Below are positions 10,476 to 22,411 of a stretch of DNA of 64,000 nt, piece by piece (within the stretch, counting starts at the first letter, position 1; every line of letters begins with the position of its first letter). A model generated the notes under the pieces. It was not told where the DNA came from and ran no database searches. It saw only the letters and a list, made by a program, of their open reading frames with translations. A program made the translations under genes and the position numbers. Location of the stretch: positions 16,058,001 to 16,122,000 of the forward strand of contig OX419757.1 of NCBI GenBank assembly GCA_948567375.1, in the 5' to 3' direction. This DNA comes from Lunularia cruciata. Lineage: Eukaryota > Streptophyta > Marchantiopsida > Lunulariales > Lunulariaceae.

Positions 10476-11982
10476 CTAGTGAAGCTTCAAATTCTTGGAT
10501 GGCCGTCTGTGCATTGTGGAGGTGAGAAAGAGGTTCCCAGGTGGCATCATGAAGGAGATACCCTTTCCAAAGGACCTTGTACTCCGTATGTTGGCAACGG
10601 CCTCATTGAATGTGGCGACGCACAAGGATATGATCAACTTTGTACTCCTCATGATCATTGATAGGGATAGGAAGAGGGGGAGGTTGGACTCAAGAGGAAA
10701 AGGAAGAGGGGTTAGGAACAAAGGGTTTCAACTTGGAAACATGAAAGACAGGATGGATACGCATGTGACAAAGCAAGGCAAGACGATAAGCAACAAGAGA
10801 GACAATTTGGGTGATATCAAAGGGTCCTATCCAATTAGGGGCAAGTTTACAAACTTGGGTATCAATTGGGAGAGGGAGGTTACTAGAGGATAGCATGACT
10901 TTATCACCGACTTCAAAGGTGAGATCTTGACGATGGTGGTCCGCATATTGTTTTTGGTGATTCTGAGCAACAAGGAAGTGAGACTTGGCTTGTTGGAGAG
11001 ATTGGGATATAGCGGTCAAGAATGTCAAAGTATGAGGAACCTGAGATGGAGGGGGAGCAAGAAGAGAATCTGGAACAAGCAGATCTTGGCCAAAATTGAG
11101 AAAGAAAGGAGAGAATCTGGTGCTTGCCTGTTTGGAATTGTTGTAGGCAAATTCGGCAGCGGTAAGACATTCATCCCAATTGGTATGGTGGACATTGACA
11201 AAGGCATGCAACATATCCTCCAATGTACAATTTGCACGTTCGGTTTGTCCATAAGTTTGAGGATGATAGGCCGTAGACAAAGCAAGCTTGTTGCCGAGTA
11301 TCTGAAAGAGTGCTTGCCAAAACTTCCCGGTAAAGCAAGGATCACGGCCGGAGATGAGTATGTGTGGCATTCCATGATGTTTGAAGACATTATCGAAGTA
11401 GATTTGCGCTAAGGTTGGAGCATCCACGATATCACAGGTTGGTGCCAAGTGGATTTGCTTACTAAGCTTATCCACAAACACCACGATGGTGGTGTGTCCT
11501 TGTTTTGTCTTTGGCAAGGATGTGATGACATCCAAGCTCACATGCTCCCAACGAGCTGATGGAACGGCAAGCGGTTGAAGGAGTCCACTCGGCTTCTGGT
11601 TGTTGGCCTTGTTACGTTGGCAACTCTCACATGATTGGACAAATTCTCAAACATCCCGTGTCATGTTGGGCCACCACCATTGACGTTGGAGGGTGCCCAA
11701 GGTCTTGTCCACACCCATGTGACCAGCGATGGGTAAATCATGGGCTTCTTGAAGGTGCACAAGTCGAAGATCACCTTTGGTTGGAACATAGATCCGGTCC
11801 GCATGGAATAGAAGGCTTTCCTTGAAGGAGAGGGTGTTGTACTCCTTGTCACCTGTTGTGAGCCAACCATGTACCATTTGGAAGAAGGGATCTTGATGTA
11901 GAGCTAACCAAAACTTGTTATGAATCTTGGGATCAATTAACACCGTCGTAATTGCTTCCGCGATGAGAAGAAGAGACTTCAA
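10476..11982 (-). pseudogene. B3 integrase with C-terminal chromodomain, decayed
   Basis: The zinc-binding N-terminus is at 11982-11647 (DLPIAGHMGVDKTL, then the CX2C further on). The catalytic core starts at 11541 with SLDVITSLPK, then SGRDPCFTG and QTERANCTLED, which supply the DD-E triad. A Gly-Pro-Phe segment (APNWIGPFDI) follows. Near 10661-10476 in another frame is a chromodomain with EEYKVDHILV, TEYKVLWKGY and DATWEP, broken by one stop. In plant chromoviruses this domain binds marked histone H3 and directs insertion to heterochromatin. Integrase joins element cDNA to the target. The frame is interrupted at least at the chromodomain, so this copy is dead. Confidence 0.85.
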
Positions 11983-11999
11983 ATCAGGTCATCATGATA

Positions 12000-12965
12000 G
12001 AGCATCAGGGATGACATGGAACTGACCTGGTTTGTACTCAAGTTTGATGTCGAACAATTGGAGTTGCTCTTCCCATCAATGATGTCTACTCTTCATGTAC
12101 TCTAGGTGTAAGGTCTGCAACAATGGTTTGTGATCTGTTCGCATGATCACTTGTTTCCCCAAGAGATAATGCCTCCATACCTTGGTGGCATATACCATTG
12201 CAATTTTTTCCCGATCTCAAGTAGAGTAATTTCTTTCAGCTATATTTAGTCGGCAAGACACAAAGGCAATAGGATGTAGTCCATCTGGAAATTCTTGTTG
12301 CAACACAGCTCCAATTGCAAAGTTAGAAGCATCAAAATCAACCACACAAGGTAGTTGAGGATCATATGGTTGAAGAATGGGTCTTGAAGACACCATATGC
12401 TTTAACTTCTGGAATGCTTCTTCATGCTTGGTGGTCCACAGGGAGCTCGAGTCCTTTCCCAAGAGGTCAGTCAATGGTGTGGCCACGTGAGCATAATAGT
12501 GGATGAACCGTCGGTAAAAACTGGCCAATCCATTGAATGCTCGTACTTTTGTAGCATCCTTTGGGGTAGGCCAATCAATAATGGCCTTGATCTTCTCTCT
12601 TCTTCCATCTTGATCCCCTTTGATGAGATCTTATGACCCAAGAAGGTAACCTCCTTCTGCCAAAAAGCACACTTTGACTTCTTGCAGTAGAATTTCCACT
12701 GTTGTAGTCATCTTACGACTTCTCGCACATGATTTTTGTGCTCTACCTCTGTCCTACTATAGATTAAGATATCATCTAAGAACACTACCGGGGACTGATC
12801 CAATAGTCCCTCCAACACCCAATGCATCTGATCCATGAAGACTGTTGGAGCATTAGTGAGTCTGAATGGTAGAACTCTCCACTCAAAATGTCCATACCTT
12901 GTGCGAAAGGTAGTCTTTTGCACGTCCTCTCCTTCAAGAAGAATTTGCCAATAGCCGCTACAAAG
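12000..12965 (-). pseudogene. B3 reverse transcriptase/RNase H, deleted and frameshifted
   Basis: RT is readable at 12923-12708 (RTRYGHFEWRVLPFRLTNAP, then FLDDILIYS, the FLDD catalytic loop). It continues at 12528-12217 in another frame through FYRRFIHYYAHVATPLTDLL and the RNase H start (VVDFDASNFAIGAVLQQEF). Near 12965 the frame jumps from the end of the protease linker straight to LDLCSGYWQI. The other B copy (9630-9975) has about 345 bp of RT N-terminus there, so this element carries an internal deletion and cannot reverse-transcribe. The region 12000-12216 holds the decayed rest of RNase H. Confidence 0.75.
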
Positions 12966-12967
12966 AT

Positions 12968-13714
12968 CTAGCTACAAAGATCCGAAAACAGATCTATAAA
13001 CTCTTGAACTATCCGATCAACCGTTGCTTGATGCAGCACCTGGCCCTCCTCAGATTGTTCTTGTGCAATCGGCTTGATCCACACCACGAATATAGATTTA
13101 TCTTCCTCCAAAGCTTGCTCTATGGCTGCTTCATTAACAAAATTCCCTTCTAGGGACTCATCTCTCTTCCAAGCTTGCTCCATGGTTGCCTTCTTGGCAA
13201 ACTTCTCATCTTGGGACTCATCTCCCTTCCAGATTTGCTCTATGGCTACCTTCTCAACAAACTTCCCATCTTGGGACTGACTATTCTTAGGTGTCTTACT
13301 CAGAGGTGCCAGACAACCTAATCGGAAATTCCTACCTGGGTGTTGTACTTGAATTTGACGTCGGGTCCAATCGAATTGAACCTTATGACGTTCAAGCCAA
13401 GGTAGACCCAAAATGATATCATAGTGTAGAGGTGCCACTACAAACCTCATACACTCCAAATACTCCTTCCCAATCTTGAAGGTAATAGGATGCAAGGTGC
13501 GGAATGCAGAACCTTTTCTACCATCCGCCATCATCAAACTACTTCCAATCATTGGCTTGATAGGAATACTCAATTCCTTTGCTACTTGCATAGATATGTA
13601 ATTCTGTGAACTTCCAGAATCAACCAAAATCCTACAACCCCGATTAGATATCATACCTTGCAAGTGACGTAGACTTGCATAGGTCAAGCCTTTAATCCCA
13701 TTGGAACTAATCAA
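12968..13714 (-). pseudogene. B3 protease and repeat linker
   Basis: An open stretch of 248 codons. The retropepsin-like domain has the active site ILVDSGSSQNYIS and the flap-to-C-terminal signature DIILGLPWLERH. It releases gag and pol proteins from the polyprotein in this family. Residues about 150-210 form three 20-residue repeats of the type SQDGKFVEKVAIEQ..KGDE, also seen in the other B copies. The frame differs from that of gag, and the 3' side runs into the RT deletion, so it is an open remnant and not a working gene. Confidence 0.8.
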
Positions 13715-13740
13715 GCTCCCAGTAGGCGGCTTGAAATCTC

Positions 13741-14640
13741 CTACTGGGATTCTTTGTTTCCCTGATCATTTTGCTCCACAACCTCCACTTGGGCAACTTG
13801 TCGAGGTTGTCCATTCTTGAGTGGACATTCAGCAATGCGATGCCCCAACTGGTGACAATAAAAAGAACCTCCATTTTGTCGTAATCTTTCTCTATCTGCT
13901 ATGCCAAGTGGTCTTCTTTGGATAGCATCAATCTCCATTGGTACCGATTCATCCACTCGTGGTACTGGTAGGTTTTGTGTAGGTCGAGGTGGAGACCAAG
14001 TTGTTGCAACTAAGGAATCAAAATGCTCAACCAATTGCATGGCTTCTTCTACGTTCTGTGGCTCTCGCATGGTCACCTCCAATCTGGTTCGTGACTTCAA
14101 TCCTTGCAAAAATCGATCCAGACCTTCACCTTCTTGGATATCTGGAATTTGCATGATGATATTCTGAAATTGTGTGATGTAGCTTTTCACTGAGCCAATT
14201 TGCCTCAACTCTGCCAATTTATCTCGTGCAGCTTGGGTGGCATTTATAGTCTGAAATCAACCAAGTATTGCATCCTTTAATTTTGCCCATGTCAAAATCG
14301 GTGTAACAATTTGTCATTCAGCTCTTTCTACTTGGAATCGCCACCAAAGTTTTGCCACGCCATCCAACTGGCTAGAAGCCAAGAGAATTTGTTTCCTCTC
14401 ATCTTGAAGATTGGTGGCTTCAAAGTAACATTCACAGTCAAACACAAAATTCTCCACTGTGCTTGGAAGATTCTTGCCTTCAAACACCTTGGGTTTCGGA
14501 AATCGAATGCGATCTTCTCCATCTCAAACTGGCGCTCTGTCTATCTGTTCTCGTCGTTGCTTGTCTCGTTCATCCAACAATCCAGTAAGATGCTTGATTT
14601 GTTGTTGCATTGCAAGGATAACATCTGGTATTGCCGCCAT
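13741..14640 (-). pseudogene. B3 gag, decayed
   Basis: From the ATG at 14640 (MAAIPDVILAMQQQIKHL) one frame runs to 13741 with three stops. The last 158 codons are open. It contains the gag core (FVFDCECYFEATNLQDE, KSYITQFQNIIMQ, LEEAM-like VEEAMQLVEHFDSL). The zinc knuckle has lost its first Cys (SFYCHQLGHRIAEC, where B1 has CFHC). Gag packages element RNA into virus-like particles. The preserved frame suggests fairly recent death. Confidence 0.8.
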
Positions 14641-14899
14641 TGCTACTACTCTATTCCACTACCCTCAATTTATCTTGTTGATTAACACATAGATACAACA
14701 CGTCCAGCGTTCTCCATAAGTTACAACTGGAAGTATCAAGGGTTCCTTTGACGCGGTGATCATATGTAGAAAATCCTACCCAAAGCGTGAGGTGATGAAT
14801 TGTGTGAAATGATGCTTTGGTAATATTTGGATATGAAAGTCCCAATGGTTTGGCAGAAGTGGATTTGGTGGTCTATAAATTCCATCCATCTCATTCCTA

Positions 14900-14910
14900 C
14901 TCTGATACCA
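14900..14910 (-). other. B3 primer-binding site (tRNA-iMet)
   Basis: On the minus strand TGGTATCAGAG follows the LTR by one base. It is an exact match to the initiator-Met primer motif over 11 bases. Confidence 0.8.
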
Positions 14911-14911
14911 A

Positions 14912-15289
14912 TGTAAAAGACCGAAACCAAGGAGAGAAATAGGAGAATGGAAACTCACATTGGGACACTTGAATGAGGGAAAACTCCGAATGCCTAGCAT
15001 GAGCTTTGGCTTTGGTATTTATAGGTAGCATACAAGGCCCTTGAGAAGCTTCTCAAGAAGCTTCCTCAAGCCGGTTTCTTAGATTGCAAGCCAAGTTAAC
15101 TAGGAAGCTTCTCAAGAAGCTTCCTTCTAGAAGCTGCCTACTTGGCGTGCAAGCTAAGCTAGTTAGAAGCTTCTAGAAGCTTCCTTCTAGAAGCTCTTTA
15201 CTTAAGGTGCAAGCTAAGCTAACCGGGAAGCTTCCCAAGAAGCTTCCTAAATACTTCTGGAATATTCTAGGCTAATTTGTCTTATGTGC
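14912..15289 (-). repeat. B3 5' LTR, truncated by D1
   Basis: It is nearly identical to 10015-10440 but stops after CTTATGTGC. The last 40-50 bp, ending ATATTGTTACA in the intact partner, are absent. D1 starts at the next base. Confidence 0.85.
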
Positions 15290-15968
15290 TGTGAGCCGGC
15301 CTATCTCTCACTCAGGATGAACCTCTGATGGCTATTATGGTAGCGCACCATGGACTAAGAAGGCAAGGAACCCCAACTCCATCATACTCCTCCAAGGCTA
15401 ACACTCCAAGACTCAAGACATTGCTCACTAGAGAACTCAATGAGAGAGAGATAGTTGCAAATGAAAGGATGATGAGTACCTCCTCACCCCTTGTTTATAT
15501 ACTTGTGAAATAGTTACGTACCAAAGTTACTAATTACCGTAGTAACTCAAGTTACTAGACTAAAAGTCAAGTAAAGTCAAAAAGTAGAAAGGAATATCCA
15601 TTCACATGGGCATATTCCCCTTATCTTGACCCAACCACTAAAGCAAGGATTCCTTCACATGGGCTATCCTTGGACTAAAGAAGAATCCAAAACAAAAAGG
15701 CTTGCGGGCCCAAGAGTTCTCAACTCTTTCCCCAAAGCCAAACACCTAGGAATAATACCAAGTCAACACACTAAAATCCAAAATAGTGGTGCTCATCTTT
15801 TCTACTTCCTCTAAAGTAAGGTCCCATCTATCTTAGCTATGACTAACTTTAGCTAACCATGACTAATATAGAACCATCCTTTATCTCTATATAAATAATA
15901 TCTCTTAAGTACTTATAATACCAAGCTAAATATCACAATACCACACACATGCACAAATGGGTGTTACA
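15290..15968 (-). repeat. D1 3' LTR
   Basis: On the plus strand it runs from TGTGAGCCGG to GGGTGTTACA, the reverse of the D LTR that begins TGTAACACCC. The pyrimidine-rich TTTACCCCCGGACT that follows is the polypurine tract of the minus-strand element. Confidence 0.95.
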
Positions 15969-16016
15969 TTTACCCCCGGACTAAGTTTTCACTTTGTCCT
16001 CAAAGTGAAGGTCTCT

Positions 16017-19000
16017 CTACCTTCTATGGTACATCTTCAACTTATCATGGTTAATCCTATCAAAGTATCTTCCTCCCAACTCCTTGAGATCATAGGTGTA
16101 ATTGCCCCACACCTTCTCCACTATGAAAGGTCCAAAGTACTTAGGCAAAAACTTCTTTTGCACTCTCTTGAATCGAATGGAATCAAACAACATTACCCAA
16201 TCACCTTCTTTGAAAGGCTCCACCTTCTTCTTGTCTTGCCTCTTATCATAGCTCTCCTTTTGTTTCCTTTGGGCTTGCTCCACTCGAACCATAGCAACTT
16301 CTCTTGCCTCTTCCAACTCCATGAGTTGATCCTTCCTTGACTTCTCTGCATCACCTCCTTGTGCTTTCTTCAATCTCCTATGAATGCTTTGGAAGGTAGG
16401 AAGATCAAAGTGAATAGGTAAGGTAGACTCAATACCATACACCAATTGAAATGGAGAATATCCAGTGGAAGTTTTCATGGTTGTCCTATACTCCCACAAA
16501 ACTGCATGAATCCTCTTGTCCCAATGATGTTTAGCCCCCTCCATTTCTGCATCTTTGGCCAACATCATGCACAAGGTCTGATTGGTTCTCTCTGCCAAGC
16601 CATTGGAATTTGGCTTATAGGATGTAGTTACTCTATGTGTGATAGAGAAATGTCGTAGCATGGCTGTAGTAATGCTTCCTGTAAACTCTCCTCCTCTATC
16701 AGAAACCAACTCCAAAGGGCATCCAAACCTAGTGATAATGCGTTCATAAAGAAATCTACCCACTTCATCTTCATTCTTGTCCCTCAATGGTCTAGTCTCA
16801 ACCCACTTGGTAAGGTAATCAGTAACTACCACAATGTACCGATTGTTCCTTGGGGTTCTATTGAGAGGACCTACAAAATCAATTCCCCACTTCTCAAAAG
16901 GTCCTAGCAATGGAATTGATCTAAGTGGTGGAGTGGATGTAGACTTTCTAGCAAAAGCTTGACAAACATGACAAGTTTTGCAATAATCAAGACAATCCTT
17001 GAAAATCCCTCTCCAATGGTAACCTGCATCTAGAATCTTGAAAGCAGTCACCTTTCCTGCAAAGTGTCCTCCACATACTAAACCTTCATGAAACTCCTTT
17101 ATGAGTAGGATAGACTCTTCCTTACCCACTGCTCTTCGAAGTAGACCATCTGCTCCTTGGTGAAAAAGAATATCCTCCACCATTGTGTAAGGTCTAGATC
17201 TCGCTGCAAGGGCCTTCCTCTCCCTAGCATGCATCCCTTCTGGATAGTTACCTTTTGTCACAAAATCCACAATCTCCTTGTACTCCATTGGAACCTCTTG
17301 AGTGACTGAGATTGTCATGAGCTCCTCATCCGGGAAGGAATCATCCACTGGCTCATCTCCATCATGATCATAGGCTCTAGATAATAAATCAGCATTTGCA
17401 TGTTTCTTTCCTGGCCTATCCTCAATGGTGTAGTCATACTCAGACAAGAGTATCATCCACCTTGCTAGTCTCCCTTCAACATTAGGCTTGTTGAAGATGT
17501 ACTTCAAAGCCTTGTGATCCGTGACAATGGTGGCTTTCCCTCCAATCAAGTAGTGTCTAAACTTCTTGAGACCAAAGATCACTGCCAACCCTTCTCTCTC
17601 CGTGACAGAGTAGTTCTTCTCTGTTGAAACCATCTGCCTACTAGCATAAGCTATTGGATGATCATGCCCATCTTGGTCTAATTGACTAAGAGTGCATCCT
17701 ATAGCTACATTAGGAGCATCAGTGTAGAGGATGAAAGGTTTACTCCAATCAGGTTTAGCAAGAATTGGAGCTACAACAAGGGATTGCTTGAGCTCCTCAA
17801 AAGCTTTGAGAGCCTCCTTGTCTTCCAAAATCACCATGTAATCTACACCCTTCTTCATGTAGATGGTCAATGCATAAGCCTTGTTGGAAAATGAGAAGAT
17901 GAACCTCCTATAGTACCCAACCATCCCCAAGAATTGGCGTAACTTTGTCAAGCTTGAAGGGAATGGAAGGTCTGAGATTTTCCTCACCTTCTCAGGATCA
18001 ATTGCTATTCCATCCTTGGAGATGATATGCCCCAAAAGTAGACCTTCTTCACATCCAAAAATGCACTTCTCTGGGTTGAGTGATGCATTTGCCTCATCCA
18101 AGCATTGCAAGACTTTGATTAGGTGCTCAAAGTGCTCCTCCTTGCTCCCATAGACACAAAAGTCATCAATGAAATCTCTCACAAATTTCCCAATGAAAGG
18201 TTCAAATACCTTGTTCATGAACCGTTGGAATGTGGCTGGAGCATTGCAAAGCCCAAAAGGCATGACCTTGAAAGCGTAAGTTCCCCAAGGTGTGGTGAAT
18301 GTGGTGAGTTGTTGATGCTCTGGTGCAATCTTGATTTGGTTATATCCACTATAACCATCTCCAAAATTGTACCTCTCATGACCTGCAACCTCCTCCAAGA
18401 TCCCATCAATGAATGGCAATGGGTAGTAGTCCTTCTTGGTAACAGCATTGAGCTTCTTGTAATCCACACATACCCAAAGCTTGCCATTCTTTTTCTTCAC
18501 AATGACAATTGGAGACACCCATTCTGAATTCTCCACCTCAAAGATAAATCCAGCTTCCTTGAGCTTATCAATCTCCTCCTTCACAACCAAAGATATTGGT
18601 GGGCTAATGCGACGTTGCTTTTGGCGGATTGGTCTTGCATGTGACTCCACCTCTATCTTGTGCTCCTCCAAGGTGACTTCCTTCAAATCCTTGTAACTAA
18701 AAGCAAACACATGGATGAACTTGCGGAAAATCTCCTCAAATCTCACCTTCTCCTCCTTGGTAACATTTGGGCCATACTTGAGGGTAGATAACCTTCTCTC
18801 TACCTCCTCAAGTGTCAATGGTGATTTATCTGGGTCCTTCAAAACCTCTGGCTTAGGTGCAAAATCCATAGCACACAAAGGATACACATCTGAATCAGAT
18901 TCAGATTCATCATCCTTCGTGGAAGTCTCCTCTTCCATGCTTGTGTCCACACTTGAAGCTCCTTCTTCAGAATCTGATTCCCAATAATCAAAAGATGGTG

Positions 19001-19708
19001 TATCTGAATGTGAAGTGTTGGTGGTGTTAGTCACAGAAACAGTGACTCTATGGTTTGATGGCCCAATCCTCAAGTACCCTTTGTGCCATCGATCAGTTGT
19101 GCGTGCTGCTCTCAACCATGGCCTCCCAAGAAGTAAGTCATAGCTTGAATCTTTCAAGACTTGGAAAGTCATGAGATTTTGAACTCCCATAACTGAAACT
19201 ACCACCTTATCCATCACCCCTACTGGTCTAACTTGTTGCTTGTTTGCCATGCTCACCACAAATGTTAAAGGTCTTGAGGGTATCATACCCAACTTCTTCA
19301 TCAACCTTTCTGACATGGCATTCATTGCTGATCCTCCATCAACCAATGCATCCTTGATGTTGTGACCATTCACTCTCACATCAATCTTGGAGGCATATTC
19401 ACAAGCTTCCCATGGTGCTGGCTTGGCATCCACCACCCCCATTGATACTGGAACTTTTGCCTTCTTCTTCTTCTTGCTCCTTGTAGAACTCAAACCACCT
19501 CTAAGCTCCTTTCTCAAGGTAGGGTTCAAAGCAATTAATTGGCCCACTTTGATGTTAGCCTTGTGCTACCAACATCCTCCAACACATTGTAGTTCCATTG
19601 TTGCTTTGAGATCAAGAAGTCCTCCATCCCCAACTTCTTCCTTGGAGTCTTTGTTGTTGATGGTGTTGAGGTGCGAGTGCTCCTAGTAGACATAGGAGTA
19701 TCCTTGCT
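16017..19708 (-). pseudogene. D1 pol (protease, RT, RNase H, integrase), one frameshift
   Basis: It is open for 1176 codons from 19547 to 16017. Domains in order are protease (ALVDGGSAMNAM), RT (GLCNAPATFQR, then DFIDDFCVYG), RNase H (LYTDAPNVAIGC, where D2 has DAS), the HHCC zinc domain (CKTCHVCQ), the integrase core (WGIDFVGP, SDRGGEF, LAERTNQ) and a GPFIVEKVWG C-terminus without a chromodomain. Compared with D2 one base is missing near 19565 and the upstream gag ends in a TGA at 19709-19711, so gag-pol is broken twice. Everything else is preserved, and the defect appears very recent. The lineage resembles non-chromovirus Athila/Tat types. Confidence 0.9.
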
Positions 19709-20842
19709 TCAAGTAAATCCTTGAGAAGAGTGAACATCCTCTGCAAAATGAGCTCTCTTCTTCTCTTGTGCCAAAAGCTCCAAATTAAGACCCTTGGAGT
19801 TTGAGCACTCTCCCTTCTCATACTTGCTCTCAACCACATCTATGGATGCTATCCCCTTACCTTTGTTGGGATTAGGAGCCACTTGGGTTTCACTACCTCC
19901 CTCTTTCCCTCTATTTGCTCCCTCATAACTCCTTCCTCCATGGTAAGTGGAATTTGGGCAATTCCTTTGGATATGGCCTCTTCCTCTACAACCAAAACAA
20001 TTTCTATCATTGAAATTGTTGGTTGGTTGGCCTCCTCTATATGGATAGTTTCCATAACTCCTAGGCCCTCTCCCTACATTCTGATCCACCTCTCTCTTCT
20101 CCCATAGTTGCACCACATTGATCTTGAGATCCGCAAGTTGTTCTGTGATGGTTTGGAGTGGATCTTTTGGTGGAGGTGCAAGAACTGGAGCAACTACTAC
20201 TTGTGGTGCAACCCTTGTCACCAAAGTATCAGAAGTTCCACCATACTTGTAGCCTTGAGGAGGATGCACAACCTCCTTCACCACCAAATCACTCTCATCC
20301 CCTTCCAAACTCTCCTCCATACGAATTGCGATCTTGATAGCTTCAACCTTGGAAGAAGGTTTCTCATATCTCACCTTGCTTCTAATTTGTGGTCTCAATC
20401 CTCCCACAAAATTCTTGGTGAGCATGGCCCCTATGCCAATCATTGTAGTCTCCACATCATCCCCACCCTTCCTCAACACTATGCGAAATCTGGACTCCAA
20501 CTTTTCCACTCTTTCCACATAGACCCTCACTTTCTCTCCATCTCCTTGCTTGAGAAATGTAACCTCATTCATCAATCTCTCATAACTCTCATCAGGAAGA
20601 AAGTTCTCAATGAGTGCTGAAGTCAAAGTCTCCCAAGACTCCTCTTCCCCCTCTCTCCTCTCTCTCTTTTGGTATTCTGACTCATACCATGTAAGTGCTA
20701 CATCCTCAAAGAAATCTGGTAATAATGAGGCCCACTCATTCTTCCTCCTCTCATTGTTTCCTATGCAAGCTCTCTTGAAGTCTCTCACAAAGGCCTCCAC
20801 ATCTTCTCCATCCTTGCCAAAGAAAACCGGAAGTTTCCCCAT
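19709..20842 (-). pseudogene. D1 gag, ended early by TGA
   Basis: It starts MGKLPVFFGKDGEDVEAFV with an ATG at 20842 and is open for 377 codons. It carries the retrotransposon gag core and one zinc knuckle, CFGCRGRGHIQRNC. In D2 the same frame continues into pol without a stop. Here TCA became TGA (19709-19711), truncating the polyprotein. Gag alone could still be made and could in principle assemble particles, but without linked protease and polymerase. Confidence 0.9.
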
Positions 20843-21077
20843 CTTAACCCCTCACTATCTTTCTTTTCTCTCAATTTTTTTTTTCTCTTTTCTTTTCTCT
20901 CACTCTATTACTAATAGAGTATATACATGACTAACACCATCTGAGAATAATCCACTCTAGGGAACACAAAAGGTTCAGGTTGCTCCAAGATTTCTATAGC
21001 AACATCAAATCCTAGAGTGCATATTAATCTAACTCTCATGGATAGTTTATCCATAAGTTGAAAGATTATCTCCATCA

Positions 21078-21551
21078 CTAATCTTGAGAACTAGCTGATG
21101 AAGGTGGTAGTATTTCTGTAGCTGTACTAAGACTCTCTCCAAGATCATTCACCAAAGTTTCCAAAAGTGCTTTTACTCCACTACACTCATGTCCTTTTGG
21201 AAGTCCTTCAACTCCACAAACCTCACACAACTCCTTGGTCTTAGATCTTCTCCCTCCCAATCTTGGTGAAGAAGGTCCAACATGCAAACCCAAGTCAAGT
21301 AAGCCTCTCCTTTCCCTCAATCTCTTGCTCTCAAAGGTCAATGGACATGAACTTGCCTTATGTCCCTTCTCTCCACATAGAAAGCACTTAGACTCACTCT
21401 TTCCTCCAAGTGGTGTAGGTTTTTGGATCCTCTCAACACTCTCTTCAAATTCTATTGTAAACTCTCTTTTCCTCAAATCCACCCCTACAATCACCTCAAA
21501 CCCTTGGGGAACCTTGTATAATCTCAATTTCCACTCTTGATGACCCTCCAT
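21078..21551 (-). CDS. D1 upstream ORF: small zinc-knuckle protein
   Basis: It is open from the ATG at 21551 (MEGHQEWKLRLYK) for about 157 codons and is almost identical to D2 50201-50674. It contains a CCHC knuckle (CFLCGEKGHKASSC) and a second Cys/His cluster (CEVCGVEGLPKGHEC), then a Ser-rich tail. It lies between the leader and gag, on the sense strand, separated from gag by about 235 bp. Plant Ty3/gypsy elements usually start with gag, so this is an extra gene. A nucleic-acid-binding role is likely from the knuckles, but I do not recognise the family. Confidence 0.75.
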   Translation of the reverse strand: MEGHQEWKLRLYKVPQGFEVIVGVDLRKREFTIEFEESVERIQKPTPLGGKSESKCFLCGEKGHKASSCPLTFESKRLRERRGLLDLGLHVGPSSPRLGGRRSKTKELCEVCGVEGLPKGHECSGVKALLETLVNDLGESLSTATEILPPSSASSQD

Positions 21552-22389
21552 GTTCCCCAAGATGAATCTAAACACTCAAACATGCTTTTTGTTGATCTCA
21601 AACTTCTCATGCATGAGATCTCCACCCTGCAGAATTGACCCTTCCTCACAATATCACTCAAATCTCCCAACCAATATGTCACAGTCCTCTGAAATTTTCC
21701 ACACTTGATCACAACTCCAGGGCGTCCCTCCCTGCAAAATTTCAGATCTTTTCATTGAGCCATTTGGCCTAGACATCTTTCTATTCAGCACCCATATTTC
21801 AGATTTGGTCTGAAAACCACCCCCCTCACTTCAAAAACTCATCACGCCCTGCGCAAAAACGATCTCTCTCTAATTTTTGTGGCAGAAGGTAGGATACAAT
21901 GCACTGAATTTTCTTGGAAATTTTCAGGACAATTCACTGAAAATTGAAGGAATGGCAGACTCTGTACAGTTTTCCAGAGAGCATGCAGTTGCGGGAGCAC
22001 TTTACCCTATCAACTTTCAAAAATTCTAGCCCAGTGTGCATAGAAGCTCTCTCAATAATTTCAAGTGTGCTAACTGAAAGATAACCCAAGCTATCATGTG
22101 TAAAAATCTAAAGTGCAGATCTAAAACTTGAGATTTTACCCAAAATCACCTTAATCTCCAAAATCTGCAATCCACCTCACACAATCTCTCCAATTCCTCT
22201 CATGTGTACAAGATGTACAAAATCACCTCAAAGACATCATTATGAACTACAGGGTATACAAATGGATCTTGGTTCTCTAACATAAGTTCAGCCCTCTCCT
22301 CTCCTAATGTTCTCTCCAAGTGAGCTCTCATAGCCTCCTTCTGCCTAATGTAGAATTGGACGCGGAACATTATCTTGCCTTCTAGAGAG

Positions 22390-22407
22390 GTCCCGGCAAC
22401 GGAACCA
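22390..22407 (-). other. D1 primer-binding site (tRNA-Glu)
   Basis: On the minus strand TGGTTCCGTTGCCGGGAC is the exact 18-base complement of the plant tRNA-Glu 3' end including CCA, as I know that tRNA. It lies four bases from the LTR. Confidence 0.75.
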
Positions 22408-22411
22408 AAAA

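Larger units (their letters stand above)
10015..15289 (-). mobile_element. B3: chromovirus-type Ty3/gypsy element, inverted, right end truncated
   Basis: The order on the minus strand is 5' LTR (14912-15289, cut), primer site, gag, protease, RT/RNase H, integrase, chromodomain and 3' LTR (10015-10440). It is inserted into the B2 RT frame with left flank GAAGA (10010-10014). The right end of the 5' LTR, about 45 bp, is missing where D1 begins, so a target duplication cannot be tested. The two LTRs differ little, so this copy is younger than B1 and B2, but its pol carries stops, shifts and an internal deletion. Confidence 0.85.
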